A stretch of DNA of 64,000 nucleotides from Elusimicrobiota bacterium (GCA_016194745.1 JACQBA010000016.1:124001-188000), one strand, 5' to 3'. Shown: positions 18,218-27,078, counted from the stretch's first letter. Made by a program: numbers and translations. Notes: generated by a model not told the origin, from the sequence alone.

Positions 18218-18226
18218 TGCTAGACT
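18218..18226 (+). promoter_or_regulatory. Extended -10 promoter of the rml operon
   Basis: TGC-TAGACT ends 9 bases before the ATG at 18236, which would leave a leader of only 2-3 bases. Confidence 0.45.
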
Positions 18227-18235
18227 ACCGCTTCC

Positions 18236-19303
18236 ATGAAGGCCTTGGTTCTTGCCGGCGGAAAAGGCACCCGCTTGCGTCCGATCACGCATACCTCCGC
18301 CAAGCAGCTGATCCCGATCGCCAACAAGCCGATCCTGTTCTACGGCCTCGAGGCGATCGCGCGCGCCGGGATCACCGAAGTCGGCATCATCGTCGGCGAC
18401 ACCCGCGCGGAGATAGAAGGGGCGATCGGCGACGGCAGCCAATTCGGCTTCAAGGCGACGTACATCCCCCAGGAAGCGCCGCTCGGCCTGGCGCACGCGG
18501 TCAAGATCTCAAAGAAGTTCATGGGCGACTCTCCGTTTTTGATGTTCTTGGGCGACAACCTATTGAAGGAAGGGCTCAACGACCTGGTCGACGACTACAA
18601 AACGAAGAAGCCCAACGCCCAGATCCTGGTCGCCAAGGTGCCCAACCCCCAGCAGTTCGGCGTCGTGGAGATGAACGGCGAGAAGGTCGTCCGCCTAGTC
18701 GAAAAGCCGAAAGAGCCGAAGAGCGATCTCGCGCTCGTCGGCGTATACCTTTTCGACAAAACGATCTTCGAGGCCATCGACAACATCAAGCCGTCGGCCC
18801 GCGGCGAGCTCGAGATCACCGACGCCATCCAGTGGCTCGTCGACCAGAAGCGCACGGTGATCGTCAAGCACATCTCCGGCTGGTGGAAGGATACGGGAAA
18901 GCTCGAGGACCTGCTCGAGGTCAACCGTCTCATCCTCGAGACAGTCGAGAAGTCGATCCATCCGGACGCCGTGGTGGACGACAAGTCGAAGATCGAGGGC
19001 CGCGTCGTCCTGCAGGAGGGCGCGCGCGTCGTCCACTCCACGATCCGCGGCCCCGCGATCATCGGCAAGGACGCCCGCATCACCCGCTCCTACGTCGGTC
19101 CGTATTCGTCGATCTATTTCAACGTGCACATCGAGGACAGCGAGGTGGAGCACTCGGTCGTCCTCGAGCACGCCCGCATCCACGGCATCAAGCGCGTGCA
19201 GGACTCCCTCATCGGCCAGCGCGTCGAGGTCGTCAAATCGCACGCGATGCCCGAGGCCTACCGCATCATGGTCGGCGATTCCAGCCGCGTCGAGGTGCCC
19301 TGA
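18236..19303 (+). CDS. rmlA: Glucose-1-phosphate thymidylyltransferase, long form
   Basis: The 355-residue enzyme makes dTDP-glucose from glucose 1-phosphate and dTTP, the first step to dTDP-deoxysugars. The nucleotide-binding N-terminus is KALVLAGGKGTRLRPIT, followed by EKPKEPKSDLALVGVY and GWWKDTGKLEDLL. The C-terminal 100 residues form a left-handed beta-helix (SIHPDAVVDDKSKIEG and following), which marks the long StrD-like form rather than the 290-residue RfbA. It begins a five-gene run and overlaps the next gene by TGATG. Confidence 0.9.
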   Translation: MKALVLAGGKGTRLRPITHTSAKQLIPIANKPILFYGLEAIARAGITEVGIIVGDTRAEIEGAIGDGSQFGFKATYIPQEAPLGLAHAVKISKKFMGDSPFLMFLGDNLLKEGLNDLVDDYKTKKPNAQILVAKVPNPQQFGVVEMNGEKVVRLVEKPKEPKSDLALVGVYLFDKTIFEAIDNIKPSARGELEITDAIQWLVDQKRTVIVKHISGWWKDTGKLEDLLEVNRLILETVEKSIHPDAVVDDKSKIEGRVVLQEGARVVHSTIRGPAIIGKDARITRSYVGPYSSIYFNVHIEDSEVEHSVVLEHARIHGIKRVQDSLIGQRVEVVKSHAMPEAYRIMVGDSSRVEVP

Positions 19304-20298
19304 TGGCCTCCGAGCGGGTCTGGCTCGTCACGGGCGGCGCCGGCTTCATCGGGTCGCACATCGCTGAGCGCCTGGTGCGGGAAGGGAAGCGGGTCCGCGT
19401 CCTGGACAATTTCTCGACCGGCAAGGAGTCCCACATCGCCGGCTTCCGCGGCAAGATCGAGCTCGTGCGCGGGGATATCTCCCGGCCCGAAGACTGCCGG
19501 GCGGCGATGCGCGACGTCGACTACGTGCTCCACCAAGCCGCCATCCGCTCGGTGGCGAAATCCGTGGACGACCCGACGACCTCCCACAACGCGAACGCGA
19601 CGGGCACGCTGAACATGCTGATCGCCGCGCGCGAAGCGAAGGTGAAGCGCTTCGTCTACGCTTCGACGTCCAGCGCCTACGGCGACGCGACGCGCTTCCC
19701 TCAGAAAGAGGAGTACAAGCCCCAGCCGATCAGCCCGTACGCGGCTTCCAAGCTCTGCGGAGAGCACTACGCCATCCTCTTCACGAAGACGATGGGGCTC
19801 GAGACGATCTCGCTGCGCTACTTCAACGTATTCGGCCCGAGGCAGGACCCCGAGTCCCTGTACTCCGCAGTCATCCCCAAGTTCATGGAGCAGGCCTATC
19901 TCGGCAAGACGCTCGAGGTCCATTGGGACGGCAAGCAGAGCCGGGACTTCACACACATCGACAACGTCGTCGAGGCGAATCTTCTGGCCGCGAAGTCCAA
20001 GAAGGGCGTGGGCGAGACGTTCAACGTCGCCAACGGCAAGACGTACAGCCTTCTCGACATCATCCGCGTGATCGAATCGATCGTCGGCCGGAAGCTCGAG
20101 AGGCGGCATTACCCGCCGCGGGCCGGCGACGTGCGCAAGACGTGGGCCGACATCTCGCGCGCGAAAAAATACCTGGGCTACAAGCCGGTCATGAACTTCG
20201 AGCGCGGCGTGCGGGACACCTGGAACTATTTCGAGCAGGACTATTTCAAGCGCTTGAAGCCCGCCCCGGCGAACGGAGCCTTGACCGTTCCCTCATGA
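19303..20298 (+). CDS. NAD-dependent sugar nucleotide epimerase/dehydratase
   Basis: The 331-residue short-chain dehydrogenase-type enzyme has the NAD-binding loop GGAGFIGSH at 12-20, the catalytic serine/threonine stretch YASTSSAYG, and the YxxxK pair in SPYAASKLCGEHY. The C-terminal part (RHYPPRAGDVRKTWADISRAKKYLGYKP) matches UDP-GlcNAc or UDP-glucose 4-epimerases of the WbpP/Gne group. Its position between rmlA and rmlB suggests a role in surface polysaccharide sugar supply. The exact substrate is not decided by sequence. Confidence 0.85.
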   Translation: MASERVWLVTGGAGFIGSHIAERLVREGKRVRVLDNFSTGKESHIAGFRGKIELVRGDISRPEDCRAAMRDVDYVLHQAAIRSVAKSVDDPTTSHNANATGTLNMLIAAREAKVKRFVYASTSSAYGDATRFPQKEEYKPQPISPYAASKLCGEHYAILFTKTMGLETISLRYFNVFGPRQDPESLYSAVIPKFMEQAYLGKTLEVHWDGKQSRDFTHIDNVVEANLLAAKSKKGVGETFNVANGKTYSLLDIIRVIESIVGRKLERRHYPPRAGDVRKTWADISRAKKYLGYKPVMNFERGVRDTWNYFEQDYFKRLKPAPANGALTVPS

Positions 20299-21299
20299 AG
20301 CTGCTGGTCACCGGGGGCCTCGGGTTCATCGGCTCCAACTTCGTCCGCTACTTCCTCCGGCGCCATACGTCCGCGTCGATCGTCAACCTCGACAAGCTGA
20401 CGTACGCCGGCAACCCCGCAAACCTCAAGGACCTGGACGCGGGGAGTCGCTATCGCTGGATCAAGGGCGACATCACCGACGCGGCGACGGTGGACCGCGC
20501 GATGAAGGGCGTCGACGCTGTCGTCCACTTCGCAGCAGAGTCCCACGTCGACCGCTCCATCATCGACGCCTCCGCGTTCCTGCAGACGAACGTCATCGGC
20601 ACGCAGATCCTTCTGGACGCCGCGCTGCGCCATGAGATCGGGCGCTTCGTCCACGTGAGTACGGACGAGGTGTACGGCAGCGTGACGAAGGGCCACTCGG
20701 TGGAGACCGATCCCCTCGAGCCGAACAGCCCCTACGCGGCGTCGAAGGCCGCCTCCGACCTGCTCGTGCGCTCCTACGTGGTGACCCACAAGCTGCCTGC
20801 GGTGATCACGCGGGCGTCCAACAACTTCGGCCCCTACCAGTTCCCCGAGAAGGCGATGTCGCTCATGATCACCAACTTCCTCGACGATCTCCCGTTCCCG
20901 CTCTACGGCGACGGCAAGAACGTGCGCGACTGGCTCTACGTCCTGGACCACGTCCGCGGCATCGACACCGTGCTCCGCAAGGGGGAGACGGGCGAGATCT
21001 ACAACATCGGCGGCTCCTTCTCCTGCGAGAACCGGGAGCTCGTCGAGAGCGTGCGCAAGATCATGGGCAAGCCCAAGGACATCGTGCGCCGCGTCCCGGA
21101 TCGCAAGGGCCACGACCGGCGCTACGCGCTCGACTGCGCGAAGCTGCGCCGCCTCGGCTGGCGGCCCGAGACCGAGTTCCGGCGGGCCCTCGTCGACACG
21201 ATCGGATGGTATCGCACGCACGACGCGTGGTGGCGTCCGCTCAAGCAGAAGATGGATTTCCGCCAGTACTACCGCAAGGCGTACGGGAGGAAGCGATGA
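20295..21299 (+). CDS. rmlB: dTDP-glucose 4,6-dehydratase
   Basis: The 334-residue enzyme converts dTDP-glucose to the 4-keto-6-deoxy sugar. It shows GGLGFIGSNFVRY at the N-terminus, HFAAESHVDRSI, STDEVYGS with the catalytic DE pair, and SPYAASKAASDLL with YxxxK. NNFGPYQFPEK and KNVRDWLYVLDH are further family signatures. The ATG overlaps the previous stop by 4 bases. RmlC and RmlD, needed to finish dTDP-rhamnose, are not in the window. Confidence 0.93.
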   Translation: MKLLVTGGLGFIGSNFVRYFLRRHTSASIVNLDKLTYAGNPANLKDLDAGSRYRWIKGDITDAATVDRAMKGVDAVVHFAAESHVDRSIIDASAFLQTNVIGTQILLDAALRHEIGRFVHVSTDEVYGSVTKGHSVETDPLEPNSPYAASKAASDLLVRSYVVTHKLPAVITRASNNFGPYQFPEKAMSLMITNFLDDLPFPLYGDGKNVRDWLYVLDHVRGIDTVLRKGETGEIYNIGGSFSCENRELVESVRKIMGKPKDIVRRVPDRKGHDRRYALDCAKLRRLGWRPETEFRRALVDTIGWYRTHDAWWRPLKQKMDFRQYYRKAYGRKR

Positions 21300-21889
21300 T
21301 GCTCCACGCAGCGCCCTCGGCCGGCGAGTCTCAGCCGCACCCGCCGGGCTGGCCGTGCGGCTGGATCGAGGTCATCGTCGGCAGCATGTTCTCCGGCAAG
21401 ACGCAGGAGCTCATCCGCCGCCTGCGCCTGGCGTCGATCGCCAGGCAGAAGGTGCAGGTGTTCAACTCCGCGCTGGACGTCCGCTACGGCAAGTCGCACA
21501 TCATCTCGCACGACCAGGCGAAGATCGCCTGCCAGGCGGTCAAGTCGGCCCGCCAGATCCTCGAGCTCACGCGCGCCGACACCCAGGTCATCGGCATCGA
21601 CGAGATCCACTTCTTCGACCCCGACGTCGTCGAGATCTGCGAGCGCCTGGCCGACTCGGGCCGAAGGGTCATCGCGGCGGGACTCGATCAGGACTACCGC
21701 GGGACGCCCTTCGACGTCACCGCGCGGCTCATGGCCGTCGCGGAGTTCGTGTCGAAGAACCTCGCGATCTGCGTCGTCTGCGGCAACCCCGCCAACAAGA
21801 GCCAGCGCCTGTCGACCGCCAAGAAGCGCATCGTGGTCGGCGCCGCTGAGAAGTACGAGGCGCGCTGCCGGCGGTGCTTCAGCCGATGA
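21296..21889 (+). CDS. tdk: Thymidine kinase, type II
   Basis: The 197-residue enzyme phosphorylates thymidine. It has the P-loop GSMFSGKT, the Walker B-like IDEIHFFD, the lasso region, and a zinc-binding CVVCGNPA paired with CRRC near the C-terminus. The start at 21296 overlaps the rmlB stop and has GGAGGA at a normal distance. Its product dTMP feeds dTTP, the co-substrate of RmlA, so its place in the rml run makes sense. Confidence 0.92.
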   Translation: MMLHAAPSAGESQPHPPGWPCGWIEVIVGSMFSGKTQELIRRLRLASIARQKVQVFNSALDVRYGKSHIISHDQAKIACQAVKSARQILELTRADTQVIGIDEIHFFDPDVVEICERLADSGRRVIAAGLDQDYRGTPFDVTARLMAVAEFVSKNLAICVVCGNPANKSQRLSTAKKRIVVGAAEKYEARCRRCFSR

Positions 21890-22659
21890 GGCTCCGCCGC
21901 GCGTCGCTGGCGGCCCTGTTCCTCGTCCTAGGCGGTTGCGCGCGCGCCGAAACGCTTAAGACGGAGGCGCGGCCCAAGCGCTCGATCCTCTTCACGATCG
22001 TGGACCAATGCCTCGACTCCAGCAGGCCCGGCTACTGCGACCGAACCTTCTGCCCCGCGCCCCTCGTGGGGACCTGCCCGTGGGCGACGGCGTGCAAGCA
22101 GACGAACCGCCTCATCCGCCAAGACGCGGAGTTCGCGGCGATCCGGGACATCAAGTCCTGCGAACCGACCTGCCCGAGCCGGTATCTCCACGCGCTCGTG
22201 ATCCCGAAGGCGTTCGTGTCGGGCGTGGAGGACCCCAACCGTCCTCGGGACTCCTGGCGCTTCGCGTGGGAGACGCTTGCCTCTCTGACCGACGAGCAAG
22301 GGCGGACGCTCGTCGTCGGCGAGGAGAGCCGGGACGTCGCGTTCGTCATCAACCCTCCGTTCGCGCGGAGCCAGCATCAGTTCCACATCCATATCGTACG
22401 CCTGGCGCCCGGAGGCAGGGACCTCCTGATGCGCCGGAGGCCGGAGCCCGAGCGCGTCAGCGACCTCCGGGACGTCTGGACCGCGGCCCAGGCGAACGCC
22501 TCCAAAGCGCAGCTGCCCGGCGCGGCGGACTTCCGTTTCGGCGTCATCGTTTTCCCGGAGTCCGACCAAACGGCGTTCCGCGTCGTCGCGTTCGCCGACA
22601 AGGCCGGGTCCGAAGCGACCGACTACGCCTGCCCCAAGTCGGAGCCGGAAACCAAGTAA
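21886..22659 (+). CDS. Lipoprotein of the CDP-diacylglycerol diphosphatase (Cdh, HIT-like) family
   Basis: The 257-residue protein has a lipobox LVLGGC ending at about residue 17. The core carries AFVINPPFARSQHQFHIHIVRL, which matches the histidine-rich loop (HxHxH type) of CDP-diacylglycerol pyrophosphatase and related HIT enzymes. E. coli Cdh is also membrane-anchored and faces the periplasm. The N-terminal half has about eight cysteines (in QCLDSS, YCDRTFCP, TCPWATACK, SCEPTCPS), more than E. coli Cdh, so several disulfides are likely. Substrate could be CDP-DAG or another nucleotide pyrophosphate. It overlaps tdk by 4 bases. Confidence 0.75.
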   Translation: MRLRRASLAALFLVLGGCARAETLKTEARPKRSILFTIVDQCLDSSRPGYCDRTFCPAPLVGTCPWATACKQTNRLIRQDAEFAAIRDIKSCEPTCPSRYLHALVIPKAFVSGVEDPNRPRDSWRFAWETLASLTDEQGRTLVVGEESRDVAFVINPPFARSQHQFHIHIVRLAPGGRDLLMRRRPEPERVSDLRDVWTAAQANASKAQLPGAADFRFGVIVFPESDQTAFRVVAFADKAGSEATDYACPKSEPETK

Positions 22660-22700
22660 TCTCGTCGAAATAGTCCGGCCTCGCCGCGCGTAACGTCGGC

Positions 22701-23453
22701 ATGCGGGCGACGGCGATCCGTCTGGCGTGGGCGCTGGCGGCCCTCTCGTTTTTGGCGCTCGGCGTGCGCGCCGCGTCCCAAAGGCTTTCGGCGGCGCTGT
22801 CGTCCGGGCTCGACCGGTGGCGCGCCTTGACGCGCGCGCAGCTGCAGGAGCGCACGCGCGAGTTCGTCGCCGGGATCCCCCGCGTCGAGGACGGCGCCCA
22901 TCTCGTCGTCTCAGTGGTGGACGTCCACAAGACCGTCGCGATGGAAAGCGCCAAATCCCTGCTAGGCGTAGACCTGGGCACGACCAAGGTGACCGTGAGC
23001 GTCCCGGCCCGCGTTCATTACGCGATCGACCTGTCGGGCCGGCGCCCGCTCGCGTTTCACGTCGACGCCTCCCGCGGACGCTTCGTCGCGACGTTCCCGC
23101 CGCCGCAGGTGCAGGCGGTGGAGGTGATGTTCGAAGGGAGGCAGGCCGTCGTGGAGACGGGCTGGGGCCGCTCGCGGCATCATTCGGGACGCGCGATGGA
23201 GGAGGCCATCGACCGGCGCCTGCGGCCCGCGCTCATTCGGGACGCGGCGGCGCCCGAGGCCATGGAGGCCGTGCGCTTCCGCGCCCGCTGGGCGCTCGCG
23301 CGGCTCTTGGCCGGCTACCTCAAGCGGCAGGAGGCGTGGGACGCGCCGGGGGGATTCCGCGAGATCGTCGTGCGCTTCGACGGGGAGACGTCCGAAGAGG
23401 AGGGCTTTTGGCTCAACGGCTCCCTTGTCCCCGCAGGAACTGCTGCGAGATAG
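22701..23453 (+). CDS. Membrane-anchored protein of unknown function, DUF4230-like
   Basis: The 250-residue protein has one N-terminal transmembrane segment (about 8-25), a helical stretch, and a beta-rich domain with VVSVVDVHKTVAMESAKSLLGVDLGTTKVTVSVPARVHYAIDL. That layout resembles DUF4230 proteins, but the match is only by general pattern. The 3' end overlaps the convergent gene at 23413-24300 by 41 bases, so one of the two stop regions is shared by both strands. Confidence 0.6.
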   Translation: MRATAIRLAWALAALSFLALGVRAASQRLSAALSSGLDRWRALTRAQLQERTREFVAGIPRVEDGAHLVVSVVDVHKTVAMESAKSLLGVDLGTTKVTVSVPARVHYAIDLSGRRPLAFHVDASRGRFVATFPPPQVQAVEVMFEGRQAVVETGWGRSRHHSGRAMEEAIDRRLRPALIRDAAAPEAMEAVRFRARWALARLLAGYLKRQEAWDAPGGFREIVVRFDGETSEEEGFWLNGSLVPAGTAAR

Positions 23454-24300
23454 GGTACATGAAGATCTCGCCGTCGGCGTCGCGCCAGCGCACCCAGCCC
23501 GCGACGCAGCGCGGCATGAGGGAATCGAACACGGCCGTATCGGCCGCCTCGCTGCGGCATTCCCGGGTCACGAGCTCCACCCTGATCCACGCGCCTTGGA
23601 TGCCGAGATAGCGCAGGGGGAAGACGTTCGGATCGAACCGCGGCGCGTTCACGATCCGGCGCGGGTTCTGGCGCACGGCGTCGATGGCCGACGGCTGGGT
23701 GTCCACGACTTGGGCGGTGGTGCTCGGGGAGTTGTGGAGCATGACGGAGCCGAACGCGCGGTACGGGCGCCGGCGGACCGCTCCCGTCGAGCCGACCCAA
23801 CGCCCCAGCGATACGAACTCCATCGTCGGCTCCTGTCCCTGCATCCGGGTCGGCTCCAGGCGGAGCCAGCTCCGCTTGTCGTCGTCGGGATCCCGCACCA
23901 CTTGGAGCCAGAGGTCCTTCCCCTTGCGCTGCGTTCGCGTCACCGGCAGCTGGATGCGGTCGCCGCCCTCGTCCTCGTTCCAGCCGAGCAGACGGACGTC
24001 GCATGCCTGCTTGCCGACGGGGCGGCCGGGCGCGTCGGGCTTGACGTCCCTCAGCGTGAAGTTGCGGCAGGGAGAATCGGCCGGGCCGTCGGGAGACTTC
24101 TTGAAGTCGAGCGCCTTCACCCCTCTGTCGTTCGGGTTGCCTTCGCGGTCCGCCAGTATCGTGACGACGCCCTCGACGGTTTGGTTGAACTTCGAGGACG
24201 TGTTCTCGAAGTAATACGGGTCGATCGCCATGTCGCCGGGCTCCGCGGGGAGCGGCGAGGCCAGTGCCATCGAGAGCAGTGCCAGCGCGGCGGCCCGCAT
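23413..24300 (-). CDS. Secreted protein of unknown function, last gene of the pal-cpoB-tolB unit
   Basis: The 295-residue protein has a signal peptide (about 1-19) and a mature part with six cysteines (PCRNF, QACDV, RECRS, PRCVA among them) and a C-terminal domain ending in GWVRWRDADGEIFMYPISQQFL, reminiscent of SH3-like beta folds. I do not recognise a named family. It starts 4 bases after tolB and so belongs to the same transcript; a cell-envelope role is likely. Confidence 0.65.
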   Translation of the reverse strand: MRAAALALLSMALASPLPAEPGDMAIDPYYFENTSSKFNQTVEGVVTILADREGNPNDRGVKALDFKKSPDGPADSPCRNFTLRDVKPDAPGRPVGKQACDVRLLGWNEDEGGDRIQLPVTRTQRKGKDLWLQVVRDPDDDKRSWLRLEPTRMQGQEPTMEFVSLGRWVGSTGAVRRRPYRAFGSVMLHNSPSTTAQVVDTQPSAIDAVRQNPRRIVNAPRFDPNVFPLRYLGIQGAWIRVELVTRECRSEAADTAVFDSLMPRCVAGWVRWRDADGEIFMYPISQQFLRGQGSR

Positions 24301-24304
24301 CGCC

Positions 24305-25594
24305 TTACGGAGACCAGGCCGGCGTGTAGGAATGGCCGGGGAAATTGCCCAGGAGGCGCGGCGCGCTGCCGTCGGCGTCCATGATGTAGACCTTGCGCTT
24401 GCCGTCGCGGTTGGACGTGAAGGTGATGAAGCGCCCGTCCGGCGACCAGGCCGGGTCCTCGTTGGAGCCCTCGTTGTGGGTCAGCTGGCGGATATGGCTT
24501 CCGGTGACGTCGACGAGGAAGATGTCCATTCGGTCGAGGGAATTGGCGCGTCCGGCGAACACGATCCATTCCCCGGTCGGCGACCAGGAGGGGGAGTCGC
24601 ACCAGTTGAGGCGAGTCAGGCGGTGCGCCTTGCCTCCCGACAGATCCATCGTATGGACCTGCGGGTTGCCGCTGCGGTCCGAAACGAAGGCGATCTGCCG
24701 GCCGTCCGGCGAGAAGGTGGGCGACGCGTCGACGCCGAAGTGGTTCGTCAATTGGGTCAGGTTTCCGCCGCCGACGTCCATCAGGAAGACGTTCGGGCTC
24801 TTGCCGCGCGACAAGGTCAGCACGAGCTTCGCGCCGTCCGGCGAGAAGCCGCCGGCGAGGTTGAGCCCCTGCTTCTCGGAGATCGGCCGGATCGTGCTCT
24901 TGGCCAGGTTGAAGGCGTACAGATCCGGGTTGTGCCGGCGATAGCTCGTGAACATGAGTGTCGAGCGGTCGGGGCTCCAGCGGGGCAGGAGATTGATCGA
25001 GTTGTCCGCCGTGAGGCGCCGGAGGCTCTGCCCGTCGTAGTCGGCGAGATAGATCTCCTTGTGCCCGGTCGAGTCGTTGACGAACGCGATCTGGGTGTGG
25101 GCGACGCCCGGCTTGCCGGTGAACTGCTTCACGATGTCGTCGGCGATCTGATGGGCCAGCGCCCGGACATATTGGGAGTCCTGGCGGTAGTACCGCTCGA
25201 GGATGGCCTGTCCGGAGGCGAGGTCGTGGACGGTGATCGAGACGGAGATCTTGGGCGGCGTATCGGAGACCTTCGCCGTGAGCACGAAGGCCGCGCCGGC
25301 GGCCTTCCATGCCGCCGCCTGTCCCTTCGGGTCGGCCGCGGCCTCGCCGGACGGCGGCTCGACGGCCTTGAACCAGCGCGAGAACAGAAGGTCGTCGCGG
25401 ACCACCTCGCGCAGGCGCAGCGCGGTCTCGGCGCGGCCCGCCTGGCCCTGCTCCATGAGGAAAGGCGGCAGCCCGATCGTCATCTGGCGCGACTCGTGGC
25501 TGCCCGCCACGCCGATGAATACGTCGGTCGCGGCGGAAGCGCCGCGCGGCGCCACGCCTAGGAACGCGGCGGCGAGGAGCCCTCGGAGGCTCAT
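24305..25594 (-). CDS. tolB: Tol-Pal system protein TolB
   Basis: The 429-residue periplasmic protein has a signal peptide (about 1-21), an N-terminal alpha/beta domain (DVFIGVAGSHES, LFSRWFKAV) and a C-terminal six-bladed propeller of WSPDG-type repeats (LLPRWSPDRSTLMFTSYR, PTFSPDGRQIAFVSDRSG, PAWSPDGRFITFTSNRDG). TolB binds Pal and links the inner and outer membranes during division. The ATG overlaps the cpoB stop by 4 bases. The order pal-cpoB-tolB differs from the tolB-pal-cpoB order of proteobacteria, and tolQ, tolR and tolA are not in the window. Confidence 0.92.
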   Translation of the reverse strand: MSLRGLLAAAFLGVAPRGASAATDVFIGVAGSHESRQMTIGLPPFLMEQGQAGRAETALRLREVVRDDLLFSRWFKAVEPPSGEAAADPKGQAAAWKAAGAAFVLTAKVSDTPPKISVSITVHDLASGQAILERYYRQDSQYVRALAHQIADDIVKQFTGKPGVAHTQIAFVNDSTGHKEIYLADYDGQSLRRLTADNSINLLPRWSPDRSTLMFTSYRRHNPDLYAFNLAKSTIRPISEKQGLNLAGGFSPDGAKLVLTLSRGKSPNVFLMDVGGGNLTQLTNHFGVDASPTFSPDGRQIAFVSDRSGNPQVHTMDLSGGKAHRLTRLNWCDSPSWSPTGEWIVFAGRANSLDRMDIFLVDVTGSHIRQLTHNEGSNEDPAWSPDGRFITFTSNRDGKRKVYIMDADGSAPRLLGNFPGHSYTPAWSP

Positions 25595-26391
25595 CTCGAT
25601 GGGGCGGGTTTGGTCGCGAATTTCTTAAGCAGCCGCTCGGCCTTCGCCGCTTCGGGGCTCTTGGGGAAATCTTCCGGGATCGACTCGAGGTAGCGCTTCG
25701 CCTCGTTCATGTGCGAGTTCATCTTGATCAGGCACATCGCGTATTTCAGCCGCGCGGCCGGGATGATGTCGGCCTTCGGGAACTTCTCGATGATGCTCGC
25801 GTACTGGCGGGCCGCGTCGGAATACGCCTTCTTCGCGTACAGGGACTCGCCCAGGAAATACGTCGCGCGGTCCGCCTGCGAGCTTTTCGGGAAGCGCTCG
25901 ATGAAATCGGAGAAGCCCTTGGCCGCGGCGTCGTATTTCTTCTCTTGGTAGGCCTTCTCGGCCGCGCGGTAGACCTTGGCCGGCGCGGCGGCCTCCTCGG
26001 CGGCCTTAAGCGCCGCCTTCGTGGCGGCCTCCTGCGCGTCGAACTTCTTCTCGAGATCGGACTGGTGCTTGGCGATGTCCTCGCCGACCGCGGCCACCTT
26101 GCGGCCGAGCGCGGCCTGAAGGTCGTCGAGCTTGGCCGAGAGCTTCGCCATGCTCGTCTCGGAGTCCTTCGCGGCCTCGCTGAAGGTCGTCACGTCCGAG
26201 TGGACCTGGTCGAGCTTCGTCGCGAGATCGGCCTGGTTGGCCTGGAGCGAAGAGATCGTCTTCTTAAGGTCGGCGATCTGCGCCTTGACCTCGTCCGTCT
26301 GCTGAGACAGGTCCAGGACGTCCCGCTGGGTGGCGACGCAGCCGCTCAAAAGCGCCGCCGCCGCGATGGGCGCTAGACGGCGAAAGACCAT
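25591..26391 (-). CDS. cpoB: CpoB/YbgF-like lipoprotein with coiled coil and TPR repeats
   Basis: The 266-residue protein has a lipobox LLSGC at about residues 14-18, a long coiled coil (about 25-130), and three TPR units (about 140-255) with AYQEKKYDAAAKGFSDFIERFPKS as the clearest. This is the layout of CpoB (YbgF), which tunes Tol-Pal and peptidoglycan synthesis at the division site. A lipid anchor is unusual because E. coli CpoB is a soluble periplasmic protein. It starts directly at the pal stop and overlaps tolB. Confidence 0.85.
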   Translation of the reverse strand: MVFRRLAPIAAAALLSGCVATQRDVLDLSQQTDEVKAQIADLKKTISSLQANQADLATKLDQVHSDVTTFSEAAKDSETSMAKLSAKLDDLQAALGRKVAAVGEDIAKHQSDLEKKFDAQEAATKAALKAAEEAAAPAKVYRAAEKAYQEKKYDAAAKGFSDFIERFPKSSQADRATYFLGESLYAKKAYSDAARQYASIIEKFPKADIIPAARLKYAMCLIKMNSHMNEAKRYLESIPEDFPKSPEAAKAERLLKKFATKPAPSR

Positions 26392-26970
26392 CTAACGCGC
26401 GCCGGACTTTGCGTCCCGCACGCCGCCGCCGGGAGACTTGCGCATGAGCGTCTCCGCGCGGCGGTTCTTCGTCCAGCATTCCTCGGTGGATTCGTGGCAA
26501 GAGGGTTTCTCCTTGCCGTAGGAGATCGTCCCGATGGTCTTGGCGGGGATGCCGAGCCGCGCGTAGTACTCGCGGACGGCGGTCGCGCGCCGCTGGCCGA
26601 GCGCCAGGTTGTATTCGATCGTGCCGCGCTCGTCGCAGTTGCCCGTGACCAGCAGGCCGGTGGTCGGGTGCGCCTTGATGTACTCGACGTTCTTCTTGAG
26701 GGCCGCGCGGGCGTCCTCGGAAAGGCTGTAGGCGTCGTAGGCGAAGCGCACGGGCGCCAGGTCGGGGATCGGGGTGAAGTCCCCGGTGCGGATGTCCACC
26801 TCGGCGGTCTCGGCCGCCGGGGCCATGGCCGAGTCCCCTTCGCGCTGCACGGGGGCATTGGACGCGTCCGCGGTGGACTGGTCCTTGACCGACTTCCTAG
26901 GGGCGCAGCCGGCGACGGCGACGGCCGCGACGAATAGCGCGGCCAAGGCTCGGCTCGTAGACAGTTTCAT
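26392..26970 (-). CDS. pal: Peptidoglycan-associated lipoprotein
   Basis: The 192-residue lipoprotein has the lipobox VAGC (cysteine near residue 22), a linker, and an OmpA-type domain with VRFAYDAYSLSEDARAAL, TGNCDERGTIEYNLALGQRRA and ISYGKEKP, the peptidoglycan-binding signature. The C-terminus carries an added pair of cysteines (SCHESTEECW) that could form a disulfide. GGAGGAAAC precedes the ATG at 26970; the frame is open further upstream without meaning. It heads the pal-cpoB-tolB unit. Confidence 0.93.
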   Translation of the reverse strand: MKLSTSRALAALFVAAVAVAGCAPRKSVKDQSTADASNAPVQREGDSAMAPAAETAEVDIRTGDFTPIPDLAPVRFAYDAYSLSEDARAALKKNVEYIKAHPTTGLLVTGNCDERGTIEYNLALGQRRATAVREYYARLGIPAKTIGTISYGKEKPSCHESTEECWTKNRRAETLMRKSPGGGVRDAKSGAR

Positions 26971-27007
26971 GCGTTTCCTCCGAAAAATTTCGTCGTTTGT
27001 CGCCGTC

Positions 27008-27036
27008 AGCATACTCCTTTGACTTACTCGTGTCAA
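27008..27036 (-). promoter_or_regulatory. Promoter of the pal-cpoB-tolB unit
   Basis: On the minus strand a perfect TTGACA (27031-27036) and TATGCT (27008-27013) are 17 bases apart, leaving a leader of about 31 bases with a strong ribosome site. Confidence 0.6.
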
Positions 27037-27059
27037 ATGCCGTCCCGTGACGAGAAAAT

Positions 27060-27068
27060 TGATACCAT
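27060..27068 (+). promoter_or_regulatory. Extended -10 promoter of the MFS transporter gene
   Basis: TGA-TACCAT ends 10 bases before the ATG at 27079 and supports that start over the upstream in-frame codons. Confidence 0.4.
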
Positions 27069-27078
27069 GCGACATCGC

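Noticed and set aside
22962..23183. Histidine/arginine-rich short minus-strand frame
   Set aside because: Shadow of the plus-strand membrane protein gene; no start signals.
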